Shown piece after piece: positions 52,062 through 60,495 of a stretch of DNA of 64,000 bases. Source of the DNA: Klebsiella quasivariicola (GTDB lineage Bacteria > Pseudomonadota > Gammaproteobacteria > Enterobacterales > Enterobacteriaceae); contig NZ_CP022823.1 of the NCBI RefSeq assembly GCF_002269255.1, forward strand, positions 3,038,001 to 3,102,000, written 5' to 3'. The notes beneath the pieces were generated by a model. The model saw nothing but the letters and a program-made list of their open reading frames with translations. It did no database searches and was not told the DNA's origin. The position numbers and the translations under genes were made by a program. Every line of letters starts with the position of its first letter. Positions within the stretch are counted from its first letter, which is position 1.

Positions 52062-53186
52062 ATGAAAAGAAAAGTACTGGCCCTCGTCATCCCGGCTTTA
52101 TTAGCTGCCGGTGCCGCTCACGCAGCGGAAATTTATAATAAAGATGGAAATAAATTAGATCTCTATGGCAAGGTAGATGGTCTGCATTATTTCTCCAGCG
52201 ACTCGAAAAAAGACGGCGATCAAACTTATTTGCGTTTTGGCTTTAAGGGCGAAACTCAGATCAACAATATGCTGACCGGCTATGGTCAGTGGGAATATAA
52301 CGTTCAGGCCAACAACACCGAGAGCTCCAGCGATCAGGCGTGGACCCGTCTGGCATTCGCGGGTATCAAAGTCGGCGATTACGGCTCCTTCGACTACGGT
52401 CGTAACTACGGCGTGCTGTACGACGTCGAAGGCTGGACCGATATGCTGCCGGAGTTCGGCGGCGACTCCTACACCTATGCGGATAACTTTATGGCAGGCC
52501 GCGCCAACGGCGTCGCGACCTACCGCAACAGCGATTTCTTTGGCCTGGTGGAGGGTCTGAACTTTGCCCTGCAATATCAGGGTAAAAACGAAGGTCAGAA
52601 CGCACAGGATATCAACGTCGGCACCAATAACCGCAGCAGCGACAGCGATGTTCGTTTCGACAATGGCGATGGTTTCGGCCTCTCCACCTCTTATGACTTC
52701 GGCATGGGCATCAGCGCGGCGGCAGCCTACACCTCTTCTGACCGTACTAACGATCAGATGACCCAGACCAACGCCTACGGTGATAAAGCGGAAGCCTGGA
52801 CCGCCGGTCTGAAGTACGACGCCAACGATATCTACCTGGCGACCATGTACTCTGAAACCCGCAATATGACCCCGTACGGCAACGACGGTGTGGCCAATAA
52901 AACGCAAAACTTCGAAGTCACCGCGCAGTATCAGTTCGACTTCGGTCTGCGTCCGGCCATCTCCTACCTGCAGTCCAAAGGCAAAGATCTGTACAATAAC
53001 GGCCGCTATGCCGATAAAGATCTGGTCAAATATATGGACGTTGGCGCGACCTATTACTTCAACCGTAATATGTCCACCTATGTTGATTACAAAATCAACC
53101 TGCTGGATGGTAACGACAAATTCTACGAAGACAACGGTATCTCTACCGATAACATCGTCGCTCTGGGCCTGGTTTACCAGTTCTGA
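52062..53186 (+). CDS. ompK37: Outer-membrane general porin, OmpN/OmpK37 type
   Basis: 374 residues. Signal peptide MKRKVLALVIPALLAAGAAHA, then AEIYNKDGNKLDLYGKVDGLHYFSSD and the C-terminal ...ALGLVYQF with terminal Phe needed for Bam recognition. Loop 3 contains the PEFGGD motif. It is a trimeric 16-strand porin; position next to micC and nifJ identifies it as the ompN orthologue, called OmpK37 in Klebsiella, usually a poorly expressed porin. AAGGA precedes the ATG. Confidence 0.93.
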   Translation: MKRKVLALVIPALLAAGAAHAAEIYNKDGNKLDLYGKVDGLHYFSSDSKKDGDQTYLRFGFKGETQINNMLTGYGQWEYNVQANNTESSSDQAWTRLAFAGIKVGDYGSFDYGRNYGVLYDVEGWTDMLPEFGGDSYTYADNFMAGRANGVATYRNSDFFGLVEGLNFALQYQGKNEGQNAQDINVGTNNRSSDSDVRFDNGDGFGLSTSYDFGMGISAAAAYTSSDRTNDQMTQTNAYGDKAEAWTAGLKYDANDIYLATMYSETRNMTPYGNDGVANKTQNFEVTAQYQFDFGLRPAISYLQSKGKDLYNNGRYADKDLVKYMDVGATYYFNRNMSTYVDYKINLLDGNDKFYEDNGISTDNIVALGLVYQF

Positions 53187-53193
53187 TGCGCCT

Positions 53194-53213
53194 GCCCGCC
53201 GGTTCCGGCGGGC
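53194..53213 (+). terminator. Hairpin after the porin gene
   Basis: GCCCGCCGG and CCGGCGGGC form a nearly loopless stem eight bases past the stop, followed by TTCCCCC. Confidence 0.6.
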
Positions 53214-53325
53214 TTCCCCCACCCGCCTCGCTGCAGATAAAACAAAACGCTATATCTTACGAGCTAAAATAGCCGTCCGTTTAATGATATAGTCATGGCC
53301 AGTCAGTGCTTGCCCGAGGACGTCC

Positions 53326-53541
53326 ATGATGCACCACCATCCGGTAAAATCTTCCCGAATTATCTCCGTCGCCTACGATGACGCCTCCGCCACACTGGAA
53401 ATCTATTTTTATCACCAGCCGCCATTACAATATACCGGCGTTCCACCGCGTATTTTTCGTGACTTTTTACAGGTGGTTTCAAAAGGGCGATTTTATGACG
53501 GCGTGATTAAAGGAAAATTCCCCGAACGCAAGCCACGTTAA
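53326..53541 (+). CDS. KTSC-domain small protein
   Basis: 71 residues; GAGG six bases before the ATG. The KTSC pattern is clear: KSSRIISVAYDDASATLEIYFYHQPPLQYTGVPPRIFRDFLQ, ending KGRFYDGVIKGKF. The domain is shared with the end of some lysyl-tRNA synthetases and is of unknown function, possibly nucleic-acid binding. Confidence 0.88.
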   Translation: MMHHHPVKSSRIISVAYDDASATLEIYFYHQPPLQYTGVPPRIFRDFLQVVSKGRFYDGVIKGKFPERKPR

Positions 53542-53551
53542 TGTCAAAATG

Positions 53552-53563
53552 TGACCGCGGTCA
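53552..53563. promoter_or_regulatory. Perfect 12-bp palindrome upstream of uspF
   Basis: TGACCGCGGTCA lies 60 bases before the uspF ATG. It could be a regulator site; I do not recognise it. Confidence 0.35.
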
Positions 53564-53622
53564 TGATACAAAATGTGCCATATTGCCTTACAATATGAGG
53601 GGATACTTAAACAGGAGGTTTT

Positions 53623-54057
53623 ATGAGCAGAATGATTCTTGTCCCTATCGATATCTCTGATAAAGAATTTACTGAACGCATTATCAGTCACGTTGAATCG
53701 GAAGCGCGGATTGACGACGCCGAGGTCCATTTCCTCACCGTGATCCCTTCTCTGCCCTATTATGCCTCACTGGGAATGGCCTATACCGCTGAGCTTCCCG
53801 GCATGGATGAGCTGCGTGAGGGTTCTGAAACGCAGTTGAAAGAGATCGCAAAGCAGTTCTCTATCCCGGAAGACCGGATGCATTTTCACGTCGCGGAAGG
53901 GTCGCCAAAAGATAAAATCCTTGCTCTGGCCAAGTCGCTGCCAGCCGACCTGGTGATCATCGCCTCCCACCGGCCTGATATCACGACTTATCTGCTGGGC
54001 TCCAACGCCGCCGCGGTGGTTCGTCACGCCGAGTGCTCGGTCCTGGTAGTCCGCTAA
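53623..54057 (+). CDS. uspF: Universal stress protein F
   Basis: 144 residues. Usp fold: MILVPIDISDKEFTERIISHVESEA at the N-terminus and LPADLVIIASHRPDITTYLLGSNAAAVVRHAECSVLVVR at the C-terminus, closest to the UspF/UspG branch. Linked in E. coli to adhesion and stress survival. AGGAGG precedes the ATG at ideal distance. Followed by a terminator. Confidence 0.95.
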   Translation: MSRMILVPIDISDKEFTERIISHVESEARIDDAEVHFLTVIPSLPYYASLGMAYTAELPGMDELREGSETQLKEIAKQFSIPEDRMHFHVAEGSPKDKILALAKSLPADLVIIASHRPDITTYLLGSNAAAVVRHAECSVLVVR

Positions 54058-54061
54058 CGCC

Positions 54062-54090
54062 ACAGCCCGCCGCCCGGCGGGCTGTTAATT
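54062..54090 (+). terminator. Intrinsic terminator of uspF
   Basis: ACAGCCCGCC pairs with GGCGGGCTGT around a four-base loop, followed by TTAATTT. Confidence 0.8.
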
Positions 54091-54290
54091 TCCGCATCAG
54101 CCGGCCCCGCCCGGCTGCTCGCTGCGGAAAGTGCCGGAAAGATGCTGACATTCCGCCCCTGAATCCGTACCATACACGCCACGGTTGCCTGTCAAACCTC
54201 AATAATTGCTACGCGCCAGCGCCACGTTGTTCAGCGGCTGGCAGAATGCGTGCTCTTCTGATGCCACACTATGAATTGAGCCACTATTAC

Positions 54291-55226
54291 ATGCTGCAAA
54301 ATCAAGAAATCAGTAAAAAAGAAAAATACAACATCGATAAGCTGCAGAAACGTCTGCGCCGCAACGTCGGTGAGGCGATTGCCGACTTCAATATGATTGA
54401 AGAGGGCGACCGCATTATGGTTTGTCTTTCAGGCGGCAAGGACAGCTATACCATGCTGGAGATCCTGCGTAATCTGCAGAAAAGCGCGCCCATCTCCTTT
54501 TCGCTGGTGGCGGTCAACCTCGATCAGAAGCAGCCCGGGTTCCCGGAGCATATTCTGCCGGCGTATCTTGAGCAGCTGGGCGTGGAATACAAGATTGTCG
54601 AAGAGAATACCTACGGCATCGTCAAAGAGAAGATCCCGGAAGGGAAAACCACCTGCTCGCTGTGCTCTCGCCTGCGTCGCGGCATCCTCTACCGTACCGC
54701 CACCGAGCTCGGGGCGACCAAGATCGCCCTCGGCCATCATCGCGATGACATCCTGCAGACGCTGTTCCTGAATATGTTCTACGGCGGAAAAATGAAAGGG
54801 ATGCCGCCGAAGCTAATGAGCGACGACGGCAAACACATCGTCATCCGCCCGCTGGCCTACTGCCGCGAAAAGGACATCGAGCGCTTCTCCCAGGCCAAAG
54901 GCTTCCCGATTATTCCGTGCAACCTGTGCGGTTCGCAGCCAAATCTGCAGCGTCAGGTGATCGCCGATATGCTCCGCGACTGGGATAAGCGTTATCCTGG
55001 GCGCATTGAAACCATGTTCAGCGCGATGCAGAACGTGGTGCCTTCACATCTGAGCGATGTCAATCTGTTTGATTTTAAAGGCATCACCCACGGCTCCGAG
55101 GTGGTGGACGGTGGCGATCTGGCGTTTGACCGGGAAGAGATTCCCCTGCAACCTGCCAGCTGGCAGCCGGAAGAAGAAGACGCCCGTCTCGATGAACTGC
55201 GTCTGAACGTGGTGGAAGTGAAGTAA
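54291..55226 (+). CDS. ttcA: tRNA 2-thiocytidine(32) synthetase TtcA
   Basis: 311 residues from the ATG at 54291, matching the E. coli length; the open frame extends back to 54033 through the uspF end and is not coding there. PP-loop SGGKDS at residues 47-52, the catalytic/cluster Cys pair CSLC at 122-125 and CNLCGSQPN further on. It thiolates cytidine 32 of some tRNAs using ATP and a [4Fe-4S] cluster. In E. coli K-12 this gene is the Rac prophage attachment site; here it follows uspF directly. Confidence 0.96.
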   Translation: MLQNQEISKKEKYNIDKLQKRLRRNVGEAIADFNMIEEGDRIMVCLSGGKDSYTMLEILRNLQKSAPISFSLVAVNLDQKQPGFPEHILPAYLEQLGVEYKIVEENTYGIVKEKIPEGKTTCSLCSRLRRGILYRTATELGATKIALGHHRDDILQTLFLNMFYGGKMKGMPPKLMSDDGKHIVIRPLAYCREKDIERFSQAKGFPIIPCNLCGSQPNLQRQVIADMLRDWDKRYPGRIETMFSAMQNVVPSHLSDVNLFDFKGITHGSEVVDGGDLAFDREEIPLQPASWQPEEEDARLDELRLNVVEVK

Positions 55227-55233
55227 CCCTCAC

Positions 55234-55259
55234 GCGTCTCAGGCAGCCGCCTGAGACGC
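55234..55259. terminator. Bidirectional terminator between ttcA and dbpA
   Basis: GCGTCTCAGG (55234-55243) pairs perfectly with CCTGAGACGC (55250-55259), loop of six, between two convergent stops. Confidence 0.8.
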
Positions 55260-55271
55260 ACTAACCTGCCC

Positions 55272-56645
55272 TTACTTCAGCAGTCGAACGCGGCAGGCTT
55301 TGCCCTTAATCTTGCCATTTTGTAACTGCTTATACGCCTTCTGCGCCATATTCTGGCGGATCGCCACATAGACATGAGCCGGATGAACGGTAATTTTGCC
55401 GATATCGGCGCCATCAAAACCCATATCCCCGGTCAGGGCTCCCAGCACATCTCCCGGGCGCATTTTCGCCTTTTTACCGCCGTCAATACACAGCGTGGCC
55501 ATCTCCGCCGTCAACGGTGCGATGGTGTTGCCCGTCGGCGCCGGCAGCCAGTTCAGGGAGAGCTGCAGCATGTCGGCCAGGATCGTGGCGCGCTGCGCCT
55601 CTTCCGGCGCACAGAAGCTGATGGCCAGCCCTTGTTCGCCGGCGCGGGCGGTACGGCCGATGCGGTGAACATGCACCTCCGGATCCCAGGCCAGCTCGAA
55701 GTTCACCACCAGCGCGAGGGATTTGATGTCGAGGCCGCGGGCGGCGACGTCGGTCGCCACCAGAACCCGGACGCTGCCGTTGGCGAAGCGCACCAGCGTC
55801 TGATCGCGGTCGCGCTGCTCGAGATCACCGTGCAGCGACAAGGCGCTCTGCCCGGCGGCGTTGAGCGCATCGCAGACCGCCTGGCAATCGCGTTTGGTGT
55901 TGCAGAACACCACACAGGATGCGGGCTGATGCTGGCTGAGCAGGCGCTGCAGCAGGGCAATCTTACCGTGGCGGGAAACTTCAAAAAACTGCTGCTCAAT
56001 CGCCGGGAGCGCATCGACAGTGTCGATCTCAATTGTCTGCGGATTGCGCTGCACCCGGCCGCTGATCGCCGCGATTGCCGCCGGCCAGGTGGCGGAAAAC
56101 AGCAGGGTCTGCCGGTCAGCCGGCGCGAAGCGGATCACCTCGTCGATGGCGTCGCTGAAGCCCATATCGAGCATGCGGTCCGCTTCATCCATCACCAGGG
56201 TCTGCAACGCGTCAAGGGAGACCGTCCCCTTCTGCAGATGATCGAGCAGACGGCCCGGGGTGGCGACGATGATATGCGGGGCGTGCTGGAGTGAATCTCG
56301 CTGGGCGCCAAAGGGCTGCCCGCCGCAGAGCATCAGAATCTTGATGTTCGGCAGGCAGCGCGCCAGGCGACGCAGCTCACCGGCAACCTGATCGGCCAGC
56401 TCGCGGGTCGGACACAACACCAGCGACTGGGTCTCAAAGCGCGCCGGATCGATATGCTGCAGCAGACCCAGCCCGAATGCGGCCGTTTTTCCGCTGCCGG
56501 TTTTTGCCTGCACGCGCACATCTTTCCCCGCAAGGATCGCCGGCAGGGCGGCGGCCTGAACCGGGGTCATCGACAGATAACCCAGCTCATTAAGGTTGGC
56601 TAATTGGGCGGCAGGTAAAACAGTCAGGGTAGAAAAAGCGGTCAC
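55272..56645 (-). CDS. dbpA: ATP-dependent RNA helicase DbpA (DEAD box)
   Basis: 457 residues. Walker A AKTGSGKT at 47-54, PTRELADQ, DEAD at 153-156, SAT in FSATWPAA, and HRIGRTARAG. The C-terminal RNA-recognition domain (KMRPGDVLGALTGDMGFDGADIGKITVHPAHVYVAI) binds hairpin 92 of 23S rRNA. DbpA acts in large ribosomal subunit assembly. Confidence 0.96.
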   Translation of the reverse strand: MTAFSTLTVLPAAQLANLNELGYLSMTPVQAAALPAILAGKDVRVQAKTGSGKTAAFGLGLLQHIDPARFETQSLVLCPTRELADQVAGELRRLARCLPNIKILMLCGGQPFGAQRDSLQHAPHIIVATPGRLLDHLQKGTVSLDALQTLVMDEADRMLDMGFSDAIDEVIRFAPADRQTLLFSATWPAAIAAISGRVQRNPQTIEIDTVDALPAIEQQFFEVSRHGKIALLQRLLSQHQPASCVVFCNTKRDCQAVCDALNAAGQSALSLHGDLEQRDRDQTLVRFANGSVRVLVATDVAARGLDIKSLALVVNFELAWDPEVHVHRIGRTARAGEQGLAISFCAPEEAQRATILADMLQLSLNWLPAPTGNTIAPLTAEMATLCIDGGKKAKMRPGDVLGALTGDMGFDGADIGKITVHPAHVYVAIRQNMAQKAYKQLQNGKIKGKACRVRLLK

Positions 56646-56659
56646 AATGTATTCTCGTA

Positions 56660-56854
56660 TTAAAGGACGGACAATCTGCAGGCGCGTATCCTCGCAGATC
56701 TCCGCGCCTGATGCGACAATTTAATCGGCTCTTCGTCAGGCGGCGGATCGGGCTGCGGCTGCGGACGCGGTCGTGGGTCGGGTAAAGGAGCCGGATCGTT
56801 CGGCTCGGGTGAGATGGGGATAGACTGGGCTGTCAGCCCTGAAGCGTAATGCAT
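56660..56854 (-). CDS. ynaL: Proline-rich small protein (probably YnaL)
   Basis: 64 residues. A GGGAGG ribosome site lies five bases before the ATG, unusually strong, which supports real translation. Residues 17-42 are an acidic Pro-rich tract (PNDPAPLPDPRPRPQPQPDP...) with DP/QP/RP dipeptides, then a basic tail. It resembles the proline-rich small protein named YnaL in enterobacteria; I give the symbol from memory and with modest confidence. It lies between the FnrS terminator and dbpA. Confidence 0.6.
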   Translation of the reverse strand: MHYASGLTAQSIPISPEPNDPAPLPDPRPRPQPQPDPPPDEEPIKLSHQARRSARIRACRLSVL

Positions 56855-56952
56855 AGAGGCCTCCCGGAGAGTAATACGGGCGTACCCGCAGGCTTAACGG
56901 CCTGAAGACCGTCGGGTGTCTTAGTAAGCGTAGAAGCTGGTCCGGAGAGCGC

Positions 56953-57075
56953 AAAAAAAAAGCCGACTCAACAAAGTCGGCGTCGTACGAATTAATTGTG
57001 CTATGCAGTAATTCAAAAAAGGAAGTAAGACAATATGGAGCGCAACGCCCATCGCTTGACGTTGCATTCACCTGC
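56953..57075 (-). ncRNA. fnrS: FnrS anaerobic small regulatory RNA
   Basis: On the minus strand the sequence starts GCAGGTGAATGCAACG at 57075, runs through GGCGTTGCGCTCC and ends with the GCCGACT...AGTCGGC hairpin (56962-56981) and nine Ts. This agrees with E. coli FnrS as I recall it, and the position between zntB and dbpA is the same. FnrS is Hfq-dependent and represses aerobic-metabolism mRNAs such as sodB and maeA when oxygen is absent. Confidence 0.94.
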
Positions 57076-57082
57076 GAGAGAG

Positions 57083-57124
57083 ATATTGCCCTGAATGGGT
57101 AGGTGGTTTATTGATTTCGCTCAA
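57083..57124 (-). promoter_or_regulatory. FNR-activated promoter of fnrS
   Basis: The minus strand has TTGAGCGAAATCAA (57111-57124), one base off the FNR consensus TTGAT-N4-ATCAA. It is centred about 42 bases upstream of the fnrS start, the class II position, with a CAATAT -10 candidate at 57083-57088. Confidence 0.85.
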
Positions 57125-57125
57125 A

Positions 57126-57149
57126 CATTGCCGGGTTTTCCCGGCAATG
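57126..57149 (-). terminator. Hairpin after zntB
   Basis: CATTGCCGGG pairs over 10 bp with CCCGGCAATG, loop TTTT, 22 bases past the zntB stop and touching the FNR box. Confidence 0.7.
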
Positions 57150-57170
57150 CGGCCGCTAAAAGGCGATTCT

Positions 57171-58154
57171 TTACAACCATTTACTGCGATGTAACCACCA
57201 CGCAACACCACCGATGACAACAACTAACATCAGGCAGAAGAGGCTAAACCCCAGATGCCAGCTGTTTCCCGGGATCCCGCCAAGGTTGACGCCGAACAGG
57301 CCGGTTAAAAAGGTGCTGGGCAGAAACACCATCGCCATCAACGACATTGTATAAGTCCGCCGCGCCAGAGACTCCTGCATAATCTGGGCGATCTCGTCGC
57401 TCATGATCGCCGTCCGGGCGATACAGCTGTCGATCTCATCCAGACCGCGCCCCAGCCGCTCAGCGATATCCTGCATCCGCCGCCGCTGATCGTCACTCAT
57501 CCACGGCAGCCGCTCGCTGGCCAGTCGGGCGTAAACGTCGCGCTGCGGCGCCATATAGCGGCGCATCACAATCAGTTGCTTACGCAGCAGCGCGAGAAAA
57601 CCCCGCGGTGGCACCTGTTGGTCAAGCAGGTCATCTTCCAGGTCGATAATGCGGTCGTGCAGCTGTTCGATAAACTCGCTGGCATGATCGGTCAGCGCAT
57701 CGCAGACTTCCACCAGCCAGCTGCCGCCGTCCGTCGGGCCATTGCCCTCCTTCAGGTCACCCAGCACATCGTCCAGCGCCAGCACCTTGCGCTGACGGGT
57801 GGAGACGATCAGCCGCTCGTCCATGTACAGGCGCATCGCCACCAGCTGGTCGGGACGCTCATCAGTACTGCCGTTAATGCAGCGCAGGGTTATCAGCGCC
57901 CCGTCGCCGATCCGCGTCACCCGTGGCCGGGTGCTCTCTCCCGCCAGGGCGTCACGCACGTTATTGGGCAGCAACGGGGTGGCCGCCAGCCAGTCGGCGC
58001 TGTCGCTGTGGGTATAATTCAGATGCAGCCAGCAGGGCTTGTCTTTGTCGATAATATCGTTATCGGTGAGCGGCTTCACGCCCCCCTGCCCGTCGAGCAC
58101 CCACGCGAAGATCGCGTCCGGTATTTGCAACTCCGAGCCTTTAATCGCGTCCAC
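57171..58154 (-). CDS. zntB: Zinc transporter ZntB (CorA family)
   Basis: 327 residues, the E. coli length. A long cytoplasmic N-domain is followed by two C-terminal membrane helices separated by the GVN variant of the CorA GMN motif ([16 protein letters not shown]). Pentameric inner-membrane zinc transporter, reported to import zinc with protons. Convergent or neighbouring transcripts are separated by the hairpin and fnrS promoter. Confidence 0.95.
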
Positions 58155-58432
58155 TCAACCTCCGTTAATCCATACCTGTCACATTGCGCGCACTCTCTAT
58201 AAGGTACGCGAAAGCGCGCTTTTTCGCTTTTTATTGCCCGGTAAGTAGGGCTAATAGCTTCATTAAAAAGCGCTTTCGCCCCGGGTCGCGCTGCACTCTT
58301 CATTTAACGTTAAAGCGTAGTGAAATCAAGTTCTTCCCGTTTTGCCGATCTCACTGCGCTTTTTTGCGGTTTATTTTGCCACTCATTGCTGTATTATGCT
58401 GTTTATTGCGTTAATTTGCGGGGTCACTTGCC

Positions 58433-59176
58433 ATGCATAAGCTCGCCAGACAAAAACACATCCTCGACAGGCTGAGTGAAAACGGCCAGCTGAGTATTAG
58501 CGAACTGGTTGACGCGCTGCAGGTGTCAGCCGATACCATTCGCCGCGATCTGAGCGACCTGGAAAAACAGGGCGTGCTGCAGAAAAGCCACGGTGGCGCC
58601 ATCGCCCTTAACGTGCCGGCGATGACGCGCCAGGGAAGAAATGCCCTGCTCACCCAGACGAAGCAGCGTCTCGGCGAGCTGGTCGCCGCCCATATCCCCC
58701 AGGGCTCGACGCTGTTTCTCGACGCCGGAAGCACGCTGCTGGCGGTCGCCGCGCAGCTTAAAGGGCCGCTGACCGTGATCACCGCTTCTCTGGATATCGC
58801 CCAGCTGTTCAGCGATCGCGCCGACATTCAGCTGATCCTGCTTGGCGGCCAGTGGGACAGCGAACAGCGGCTCTTCGCCGGCAGCGCCACCCTGTCGCTG
58901 GTCGCCCGCTACCGGGCCGATATCGCGATCCTCGGCGCCTGCGCCTTGCATGCCGGGCTGGGGCTGAGCGCCAGCCAGGAGGCCGATGCTGACGTGAAGC
59001 GCGCCATGCTGGCCGCCAGCGCAGAGCACTGGCTGGTGGCAGACCATACCAAAGTCAACCATTGCGAGCCGTGGCTGGTGGCCGGGCTCAGCGATATTCA
59101 CCATCTTTTTCTTGATCGTCCCTGGGCTGAGCTGGGGGATGACCCCGCCCTCTCTGTACACATTGCTGACGCTTAA
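58433..59176 (+). CDS. DeoR-family transcriptional regulator
   Basis: 247 residues. The N-terminal HTH reads ARQKHILDRLSENGQLSISELVDALQVSADTIRRDLSDLEKQGVLQKSHGGA, the DeoR signature. The C-terminal sugar-phosphate-isomerase-like sensor domain contains LFLDAGSTLLAVA and LLGGQWDSEQRLFAG. It precedes an oxidoreductase gene by 16 bases, so it probably regulates that gene in response to a sugar derivative. Effector unknown. The 278-base gap to zntB holds AT-rich promoter sequence (TATTAT at 58392-58397) and no gene. Confidence 0.88.
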   Translation: MHKLARQKHILDRLSENGQLSISELVDALQVSADTIRRDLSDLEKQGVLQKSHGGAIALNVPAMTRQGRNALLTQTKQRLGELVAAHIPQGSTLFLDAGSTLLAVAAQLKGPLTVITASLDIAQLFSDRADIQLILLGGQWDSEQRLFAGSATLSLVARYRADIAILGACALHAGLGLSASQEADADVKRAMLAASAEHWLVADHTKVNHCEPWLVAGLSDIHHLFLDRPWAELGDDPALSVHIADA

Positions 59177-59192
59177 CCGCGTGGAGAACCTG

Positions 59193-60257
59193 ATGAGTAA
59201 CAACACAATAAATATCGCCCTGATTGGCTATGGCTTCGTCGGTAAGACCTTCCACGCGCCGCTTATCCGTTCAGTGCCGGGTCTGAATCTGGCGTTCGTC
59301 GCCTCGCGCGATGAAGAGAAAGTCAAACGCGACCTGCCGGATGTCACGGTCATCGCTTCCCCGGAGGCAGCGGTTCAGCATCCGGATGTCGATCTGGTGG
59401 TCATCGCCTCCCCCAACGCCACCCACGCGCCGCTGGCCCGCCTGGCGCTGAACGCCGGCAAGCATGTGGTGGTGGACAAACCTTTCACTCTCGATATGCA
59501 GGAAGCCCGGGAGCTGATCGCCCTGGCAGAGGAAAAACAACGCCTGCTCTCCGTCTTCCATAACCGCCGCTGGGACAGCGACTATCTCGGGATCCGTCAG
59601 GTGATTGAGCAAGGCACCCTCGGCGCGGTGAAACACTTCGAGTCGCATTTCGACCGCTTTCGCCCGGAAGTCCGCGTCCGCTGGCGCGAGCAGAACGTCC
59701 CGGGCAGTGGCTTATGGTTCGACCTGGGGCCGCACCTGATTGACCAGGCGCTGCAGCTGTTTGGTTTGCCGCAGTCGGTGCAAGGCAACATCGCGACCCT
59801 GCGCGACGGCGCGGAGATCAACGACTGGGCGCATGTGGTACTAAACTACCCGGCGCATAAAGTGATCCTGCACTGCAGCATGCTGGTCGCGGGCGGCTCA
59901 TCGCGCTTTACCGTGCACGGTGATAAAGGCAGCGTTATCAAAGCGCGGGCCGACCAGCAGGAGAGCCAGCTGCTGGCAGGCGTGGCGCCGGGAAGCGCCG
60001 GCTGGGGTGAAGATGATGACCCGCTGGTTATCTATGATGCCGCGCTGCAGGCCCGCACTCAGGCCACTCCGCAGGGCGATCAGCGCCAGTACTATATGCA
60101 GATCCGCGAGGCGCTGAACGGTCAGATTGCCAATCCGGTACCGCCGGTAGAAGCGCTGGCGGTGATGGCCGTGCTGGAAGCGGCGGTACGCTCCGCGGAA
60201 AGCGGCGTGGTACAGCCCCTGGACCTGACCGAGGACGAGCGCAACGCGCTGCGCTAA
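59193..60257 (+). CDS. Gfo/Idh/MocA-family oxidoreductase (YdgJ-like)
   Basis: 354 residues from the ATG at 59193, GGAG six bases upstream. The Rossmann loop is IALIGYGFVGKTFHAPLI. EKP-type motif is GKHVVVDKPFTLD. SVFHNRRWDSDYLGIRQVIEQGTLG and ESHFDRFRPEVRVRWREQNVPGSGLWFDLGPHLIDQAL are close to E. coli YdgJ as I recall. NAD(P)-dependent, probably acting on a sugar or cyclitol. Co-transcribed with the DeoR regulator. Confidence 0.9.
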   Translation: MSNNTINIALIGYGFVGKTFHAPLIRSVPGLNLAFVASRDEEKVKRDLPDVTVIASPEAAVQHPDVDLVVIASPNATHAPLARLALNAGKHVVVDKPFTLDMQEARELIALAEEKQRLLSVFHNRRWDSDYLGIRQVIEQGTLGAVKHFESHFDRFRPEVRVRWREQNVPGSGLWFDLGPHLIDQALQLFGLPQSVQGNIATLRDGAEINDWAHVVLNYPAHKVILHCSMLVAGGSSRFTVHGDKGSVIKARADQQESQLLAGVAPGSAGWGEDDDPLVIYDAALQARTQATPQGDQRQYYMQIREALNGQIANPVPPVEALAVMAVLEAAVRSAESGVVQPLDLTEDERNALR

Positions 60258-60271
60258 TCCTGCCTGTTTCC

Positions 60272-60302
60272 CCCGGTTACCTGCGCAACTGCCGGTAATC
60301 GG
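60272..60302 (+). terminator. Hairpin after the oxidoreductase gene
   Basis: CCCGGTTACC (60272-60281) pairs with GGTAATCGGG (60293-60302) with one mismatch. Confidence 0.5.
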
Positions 60303-60495
60303 GTCGGCTTCGCCATTGTCAGCAAAAATCACTACCTGTCCGCATATTAGCCCTTCATTATCCTGCCCTCAGGGGCAAACCTCCGCTGGAAATTTCAGCC
60401 ATTTGGGAGGAGGATAGAGAACAGATCGATCGTGATGAGAACAAGGTTGCTGACGCTGTGGACGCGGCAACCGCATTACTGGACAGGAGAAGCTC

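Noticed and set aside
52155..53222. 355-codon open frame antisense to the porin gene
   Set aside because: Val/Ile/Gly-rich shadow of the porin; no independent support.
54033..54290. 86-codon upstream extension of ttcA
   Set aside because: Reads through the uspF end and its terminator; the ATG at 54291 gives the conserved TtcA length.
56736..57071. 111-codon minus-strand frame overlapping FnrS
   Set aside because: Lies in the FnrS RNA and overlaps the proline-rich gene in another phase; no ribosome site.
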